Source: Anaerolineaceae bacterium
Lineage (GTDB): Bacteria > Chloroflexota > Anaerolineae > Anaerolineales > Villigracilaceae
DNA length: 36,475 nt
Reading direction: 5' to 3'
Assembly (NCBI GenBank): GCA_009885945.1
Contig: VFJR01000117.1
Location: 1 to 36,475 of the forward strand
The translations under genes were made by a program, and so were the position numbers. Below the pieces are notes generated by a model that worked only from the letters and a program-made list of their open reading frames with translations, had not been told where the DNA came from and searched no databases. The stretch's first letter is position 1, and each line of letters begins with the position of its first letter. Below are positions 32,180-36,475 of this stretch, one piece after another.

Positions 32180-32677
32180 ATGAACATTCAAGACATTCAA
32201 TTAATGTATCACTATAACTACTGGGCAAATGCAAAAATCCTTACAGCAAGCGCACAGGTAAGTCAAGAACATTATGAAGCGCCTGCAACTTTTCCATTTG
32301 GGGGCTTGCGCGGTACCTTGCTTCACATCCTTGAATCGGAGTGGGTTTGGCGTACCTTGTTCCAAAAAATAGAATCTAATTTTGAATTACCTGAAGCAGA
32401 TTTTCCAACTCTAGCTGTCTTGCAAACTCGTTGGATAGAAGAAGAAAAAGCCATACGCGCTTATATATCTACTTTAAAAGATGCGGATATGGAAAATCAC
32501 CTTCGCTATACAACTGATACTGGTCTCGTTCGTGACCGCATCTTATGGCATTGCTTGTACCACGTGGTGAATCACAGCACACAGCATCGCAGTGAAGCCG
32601 CCGCACTATTAACCAATCTTGGATCTTCACCAGGCGACCTTGATTTCACTGTCTTTTTAAACGAAAATAAGCCATGA
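32180..32677 (+). CDS. DinB family protein
   Basis: A 165-residue four-helix-bundle protein of the DinB/YfiT superfamily. The expected metal-binding histidines lie in LLHILESEWVW and in HCLYHVVNHSTQHRSEAAALL. Members bind a divalent metal, and some act as thiol-dependent S-transferases (bacillithiol or mycothiol); the partner here is unknown. The stop TGA overlaps the ATG of the next gene. Confidence 0.88.
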   Translation: MNIQDIQLMYHYNYWANAKILTASAQVSQEHYEAPATFPFGGLRGTLLHILESEWVWRTLFQKIESNFELPEADFPTLAVLQTRWIEEEKAIRAYISTLKDADMENHLRYTTDTGLVRDRILWHCLYHVVNHSTQHRSEAAALLTNLGSSPGDLDFTVFLNENKP

Positions 32678-32877
32678 TCACAAACGGGCAAACACGCGCC
32701 AATATCAAAGCTGGAATTACAGTGCTGATTGTTTTAAAACAGAATCAACGCACAGGCATGTTAACCAAGGGAATTGTCAAAGACATTCTAACAAACTCCC
32801 CCACCCATCCCCACGGCATCAAAGTCCGCTTAGTAGATGGGCAGGTAGGGCGAGTTAAAGAGATTGTGGTGGAATAA
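32674..32877 (+). CDS. YwbE family protein (DUF2196)
   Basis: A 67-residue protein of the YwbE family: IKAGITVLIVLKQNQRTGMLTKGIVKDILTNS followed by HPHGIKVRLVDGQVGRVKEI. It resembles a small SH3-like or KOW-like beta barrel, which would fit nucleic-acid binding, but the function is unproven. The ATGA overlap with the DinB gene indicates coupled translation. Confidence 0.88.
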   Translation: MITNGQTRANIKAGITVLIVLKQNQRTGMLTKGIVKDILTNSPTHPHGIKVRLVDGQVGRVKEIVVE

Positions 32878-32891
32878 AAGTAAAAGAGAAC

Positions 32892-34502
32892 ATGAAAAAA
32901 ATAAGATTGAGAAATTTGCTGTTTTTAATTCCAGTCCTACCCATTTTTATATGGTGGGCATATTACTCAATTATCTTACCAACTCCCTTTTACGATAACC
33001 AAGATCCTGAAACACAATATTTTATAGAATCTTTATCCGTTTTTAACGGAGAGCAATATAAATATATAGACCACCCCGGCATACCCGTTTCTATTATTGG
33101 CTCTATCCTGCTTGCATTCACATACCCATTGACCATCGGGCAGGATTTTACGATCTACCACCTCAATCACCCTCAAATATTCTTTCAACTTGTACAAGTA
33201 TTTATGATGCTCGCTTTTTCATTCTCGGCAATTTATTTTTACAAAACAGCATCCGCAATGCTAAGCAAAGAATTATTGCCAATAGCAATCATTCTGCCTA
33301 TGTTATTTTTCGTCTTACACCCTAAATCCTTCATGACCATCACGCTATGGTCGCACAATTCGTTTAATTACCCATTCGGCATGTTGCTTTCTGTAATATT
33401 AATCAACCTGACAGTGCAAAAAAGTAACATTACACCAAAATCTATTTTCCTCTTTGGATTTTTAAATGGAATTCTAGCCGCCGTGCAATTATATTTTTCC
33501 GCTTGGGTTATCAGTGCGGCAATTGCAATGTTCCTCTTTTTTATTTGGAACCAATATTCGTTCTGGAATGCTGCCAAAAAAGCATTTTTATCTTTATCTG
33601 CCAGCGCAATCGGCTTTTTTATCTCAATCGTTCCTGCGTATAAAAACTGGGGATACTTTTTCGAGTTTATAAAAGGAATCGCTTCTCATCAAGGTCATTA
33701 TGGGGTTGGCGAAGACGGGTTTATATCGTACGACACGGCGATTCGTAATTTCCAATCCCTACTTTATTACCATGGGGCAATAATTATCATCTCTATTGCC
33801 TCAATTATTATATTTCTATGTTTAATAGTAGCTAAAAAGTTCAAAGCAGATGCGGGGTTATTGACATCAGGCATAACGCTATCGCTACAGATTATATTAT
33901 TAATCTTCATGTTTATTAAACACTCTGGGGGGTTGTACCCTCTGGCTATTGCTTCGACAGCCCCAGTTCTATTATTAATAAACCTTAGGCTCTTGAATTT
34001 CACCTATTCCAAACAATGGATTAAGCGCATTTACTTGATAGCTATAATTATGATTACAATCTATGTCGGTATTCAAACCATAACGAATTTCAATATCAAT
34101 GCAAACATTCAACGCAGTCAAAAATTATCGCTACAACGAGAAAAAGAAGTCATTCAGCAATTCATTGCAGAATATGCAAATCTTATTAAGAAAACACCTG
34201 CCGAATTGGTAGTTTTATATACTTACGAAGTAAAAAATGAATGTTCTGCGCTTCTCTACGGTCAAAGCTATGCCCAGCCAACTCTTTATAAAAAAATGTC
34301 AATAGTTTGTCCCAATCAATATGAATTGTTCATTTGGAATGGGCAGGCTCTTGTAAATGGTCAATTGAAGGAACTTCAAAGTACAAAGTGGGATATTATC
34401 TTCTTTAAACCAGAAGTTATCCCTAAACAATTCTCTTATTTACTTGAACTGGGAGTTTCCCATAACCTTAGGTCAAAATTAACTGCTGTTACACCTCGGT
34501 AA
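32892..34502 (+). CDS. Polytopic membrane protein, GT-C glycosyltransferase-like
   Basis: A 536-residue membrane protein with about ten to twelve predicted helices and a soluble C-terminal part (about 420-536). The first outer loop has FYDNQDPETQYFIESLSVF and KYIDHPGIPVS, an acidic motif plus HPG block seen in a group of uncharacterised GT39-like membrane proteins. That suggests lipid-linked sugar transfer, but no donor or acceptor is known. The DNA is visibly more AT-rich than the neighbouring genes, which may point to recent acquisition. It begins 14 bases after ywbE and may share its transcript. Confidence 0.6.
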   Translation: MKKIRLRNLLFLIPVLPIFIWWAYYSIILPTPFYDNQDPETQYFIESLSVFNGEQYKYIDHPGIPVSIIGSILLAFTYPLTIGQDFTIYHLNHPQIFFQLVQVFMMLAFSFSAIYFYKTASAMLSKELLPIAIILPMLFFVLHPKSFMTITLWSHNSFNYPFGMLLSVILINLTVQKSNITPKSIFLFGFLNGILAAVQLYFSAWVISAAIAMFLFFIWNQYSFWNAAKKAFLSLSASAIGFFISIVPAYKNWGYFFEFIKGIASHQGHYGVGEDGFISYDTAIRNFQSLLYYHGAIIIISIASIIIFLCLIVAKKFKADAGLLTSGITLSLQIILLIFMFIKHSGGLYPLAIASTAPVLLLINLRLLNFTYSKQWIKRIYLIAIIMITIYVGIQTITNFNINANIQRSQKLSLQREKEVIQQFIAEYANLIKKTPAELVVLYTYEVKNECSALLYGQSYAQPTLYKKMSIVCPNQYELFIWNGQALVNGQLKELQSTKWDIIFFKPEVIPKQFSYLLELGVSHNLRSKLTAVTPR

Positions 34503-34592
34503 ACATTACCAAAACAACTATTTTCTGACATATAAGACAGAAATTGTAAAGAAAAAAACAATATTGTTAGATATTTCTGGATTTAAAGAGGG

Positions 34593-34598
34593 TACAAT
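34593..34598 (+). promoter_or_regulatory. Candidate -10 element (TACAAT) for the desaturase
   Basis: GAGGGTACAAT lies 25 bases before the ATG at 34624. A ribosome site AAAGGA is at about 34607-34612. No clear -35 box is seen. Confidence 0.35.
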
Positions 34599-34623
34599 AA
34601 AAAAATAAAGGAACAGACTAAAC

Positions 34624-35649
34624 ATGACAAACAACGAATTAGAAGAAGCAGAAGAAATCCGCTGGCAACCGGTTGTTGCTAAATACGCCAAGCCAGATCT
34701 AAAACGCAGTCTTTGGCAAGTAGCAAATACATTAATACCTTATTTCATCTTATGGGCATTGATGATCTGGAGCATCAACGTTTCCTATTGGATTACGCTT
34801 GGGCTGTCGGTATTCGCTTCGGGTTTTCTGACGCGTACCTTTATCATCTTTCACGATTGCGGGCACGGCTCATTTTTTAAATCACAAAAAGCCAATGACT
34901 TTTTGGGTAGAATCACCGCCTTTTTAAATTTTACGCCATATTATCGCTGGAAACACGACCACGCCATTCATCACGCTACCGCCAGCGACTTAGATCGCCG
35001 CGGGACTGGCGACGTGTACACCATGACAGTAAAAGAATATCTTGCTTCACCTTGGTGGAAGAAAACAGCGTATCGCATCATGCGCAATCCATTTGCTTTG
35101 TTAGGCGTTGGACCATTATTAATCTTTGTAATTACTCAACGTATCCCCTTGCCATCACAAGGCAAGCGCGAAAAATCAAGTATATGGTGGACTAATTTTG
35201 CCTTGGTAGCGGCGATCGCTTGTATGTGCTGGCTAATTGGCTGGAAAAATTATCTATTAATACAACTGCCCGTGATCATGATCAGCTCAACTGTTGGGGT
35301 TTGGCTTTTTTATGTACAACATAATTTTGACCCAACTTATTGGGACAGCCATGATAAATGGGATTTTGTAAAAGCAGGATTGCAAGGCAGTTCATTTTAC
35401 AAATTACCGCTCATCCTGCAATGGTTTAGCGGAAACATCGGCTTTCATCATATCCACCATCTGAGCGCAAAAATCCCCAACTATAATCTGCCAAAATGCT
35501 ATGCTGAAAACTCCATCTTTCATGTGCGTCCCTTAACTTTGACGGCAAGCCTTAAATCTTTATCGCTGCGGCTTTATGATGAGGAACAAAAGATGCTGAT
35601 CGGCTGGGCTGGGTTGAAACGATATCGAACACAAAAAGTAAATGCATAA
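34624..35649 (+). CDS. Membrane fatty acid desaturase
   Basis: An integral-membrane di-iron desaturase of 341 residues that introduces a double bond into lipid acyl chains. The three histidine boxes are HDCGH (77-81), HDHAIHH (111-117) and HHIHH (275-279), matching the Delta12/omega-3-type DesA family. Membrane segments lie near 34-72, 96-108, 155-172 and 190-232. The enzyme needs oxygen and an electron donor, so its presence argues against a strictly anaerobic life. A strong terminator overlaps its stop. Confidence 0.92.
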   Translation: MTNNELEEAEEIRWQPVVAKYAKPDLKRSLWQVANTLIPYFILWALMIWSINVSYWITLGLSVFASGFLTRTFIIFHDCGHGSFFKSQKANDFLGRITAFLNFTPYYRWKHDHAIHHATASDLDRRGTGDVYTMTVKEYLASPWWKKTAYRIMRNPFALLGVGPLLIFVITQRIPLPSQGKREKSSIWWTNFALVAAIACMCWLIGWKNYLLIQLPVIMISSTVGVWLFYVQHNFDPTYWDSHDKWDFVKAGLQGSSFYKLPLILQWFSGNIGFHHIHHLSAKIPNYNLPKCYAENSIFHVRPLTLTASLKSLSLRLYDEEQKMLIGWAGLKRYRTQKVNA

Positions 35650-35683
35650 AAAACAGAGACTGCAAAAGCAGTCTCTGTTTTTT
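35648..35683. terminator. Bidirectional terminator after the desaturase
   Basis: AAAAAACAGAGACTGC (35648-35663) pairs perfectly with GCAGTCTCTGTTTTTT (35668-35683) around AAAA. It separates the convergent desaturase and phosphatase genes. Confidence 0.92.
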
Positions 35684-35704
35684 ATGCCCTATAGTTTATT
35701 CTCA

Positions 35705-36265
35705 TCACCCTTCACAAAAATTCTGTTGACTCTGATGCCCGTCATCAGGAATCTCGCGCCAATTGCGGATAAATTCTACTTGCATATCTGTTTCAGGTGC
35801 GCGAGGAAAATAAATCCGCTTGGGCATGAACTTCCACCATTCTGCAATTTGTGCCAAAGCTTGCTCCCCGCTCATGCCATGCCGAATCAGATAACAGCCT
35901 ACTGTTGTACCCGTGCGCCCAATCCCACCCCAGCAATGAACATACACTTTTCGCCCTGCATTGATAGCATTATCCAACACATCAAGGATATTTTTCATTG
36001 TCTGAAAAGATGGAACGCTACGATCTTGAATTGAGATACGCGTATAGGATAAATCCAAGCCATACAGGCGCGCCTGCTCCTCTAAAATAGGTTCATAAGG
36101 TACAAGTTCATGCGAATAAGTTAGGTCAATAAATGTATTAATCCCTGCTTTAAGAAAAGACTCGATACGTTGTTCTGTATTTTTTTGATCAGAGCTACCA
36201 GGATATTCACCCGCTAAAAACTGATCGGGCAGAACCCAATAAGATTCAGAAATTGGAGTTTGCAT
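35705..36265 (-). CDS. Dual-specificity protein phosphatase-like protein
   Basis: A 186-residue cysteine phosphatase of the DSP/tyrosine phosphatase superfamily. The P-loop is VHCWGGIGRTG, following the HCx5R pattern, and a general-acid aspartate could lie in the ISIQDRSVP loop. The N-terminal WVLPDQFLAGEYPGS is typical of bacterial DSP-like proteins. The ATG at 36265 is preferred over the one at 36289. It lies two bases after the stop of the preceding gene, whereas the longer form would overlap it. Confidence 0.88.
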   Translation of the reverse strand: MQTPISESYWVLPDQFLAGEYPGSSDQKNTEQRIESFLKAGINTFIDLTYSHELVPYEPILEEQARLYGLDLSYTRISIQDRSVPSFQTMKNILDVLDNAINAGRKVYVHCWGGIGRTGTTVGCYLIRHGMSGEQALAQIAEWWKFMPKRIYFPRAPETDMQVEFIRNWREIPDDGHQSQQNFCEG

Positions 36266-36267
36266 AA

Positions 36268-36475
36268 TTACTCTGGGAAAGAAGCGCACAAGTTATTTAA
36301 TATCTGCGCGCGTAACTCTATAAGCTCGGGATAATCATAAAAAAACAAGATTTTCTCTTCAGCTACAGAATCACCATTGGGCTTGGGACCCAGCACAAAG
36401 AACGACCACGATTCAGCAATATCTTCTTCTGGCGTAGTAGATGCATAATCAATCACAAAGCGATCTTCATATTTA
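36268..36475 (-). CDS. C-terminal fragment of an unidentified protein
   Basis: The frame is open to the window edge, so only the last 68 or so residues are seen. It includes FVIDYASTTPEEDIAESWSF and ILFFYDYPELIELRAQIL. The DYAxTxPxEDIAES pattern reminds me of the C-terminal region of putative zinc metallopeptidases found in Chloroflexota, but no metal motif is inside the window. It precedes the phosphatase by two bases and is probably in the same operon. Confidence 0.55.
   Translation of the reverse strand, partial: KYEDRFVIDYASTTPEEDIAESWSFFVLGPKPNGDSVAEEKILFFYDYPELIELRAQILNNLCASFPE

Noticed and set aside
1-36475. CRISPR array, prophage, insertion sequence or integron
   Set aside because: No regularly spaced identical repeats, no transposase or integrase, and no phage structural genes were found.

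Overview
The window is a gene-dense bacterial chromosome segment of about 36 kb, with intermediate GC, short intergenic gaps and many rho-independent terminator hairpins. Gene content (DUF3090 next to an SCO1664-type kinase-like protein, a two-subunit-type acyl-CoA mutase, two-subunit class I fumarase, abundant small palindromic repeats) best fits an anaerobic or facultative Chloroflexota, probably Anaerolineae. That assignment is inference from family knowledge, not from a marker-gene comparison. There is no phage, plasmid, CRISPR or transposase signature.

Layout. 1-760: 3' end of a cysteine-desulfurase-like gene, terminator, a large unexplained hairpin and a tRNA-Arg(CCT) on the minus strand. 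788-7029: ftsK (minus), then rnz, pfkA and a TM-helix-repeat channel protein (plus). 7096-8775: acyl-CoA mutase large subunit (minus), divergent from DUF3090, SCO1664-like and homoserine dehydrogenase (8863-11230). 11277-14625: plsC, cmk and a GT39-like membrane protein (minus). 14840-17968: TrmH-like methyltransferase, fumarase alpha/beta and a molybdopterin oxidoreductase (plus). 18106-19709: a repeat-rich patch around an M20 amidohydrolase (minus). 19727-20338: a FrnE/DsbA-like thiol oxidoreductase with an in-frame UGA. 20380-22703: DUF1304, split chromate transporter and a double UspA. 22810-27067: minus-strand operon yqeY-pgpH-ybeY-dgkA-nfo. 27101-30182: EamA transporter, and a rib7-ribA-SDR operon. 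30337-35649: a small hypothetical, a MoCo-sulfurase-like PLP enzyme, DinB, YwbE, a polytopic membrane protein and a fatty-acid desaturase. 35705-36475: a dual-specificity phosphatase and the C-terminal piece of another protein.

The most striking observation is at 19727-20338. The reading frame of a FrnE-like oxidoreductase is complete only if the UGA at 19763-19765 is read through. That UGA sits exactly at the first cysteine of the CPWC redox motif, giving U-P-W-C. It is followed at a suitable distance by an 8-bp stem with a GGGUG loop (19778-19798), matching the bacterial SECIS model. UGA is an ordinary stop for several other genes here, so this looks like a selenoprotein rather than general UGA reassignment. 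No selA, selB, selC or selD gene lies in the window.

A second theme is small palindromic repeats. One lies in frame inside the M20 hydrolase gene and a relative lies in the intergenic space beside it. An identical 14-mer occurs in two distant hairpin elements. Three bidirectional terminators share a related core, and a 33-nt direct repeat follows the stop codons of both DUF3090 and the SCO1664-like gene.
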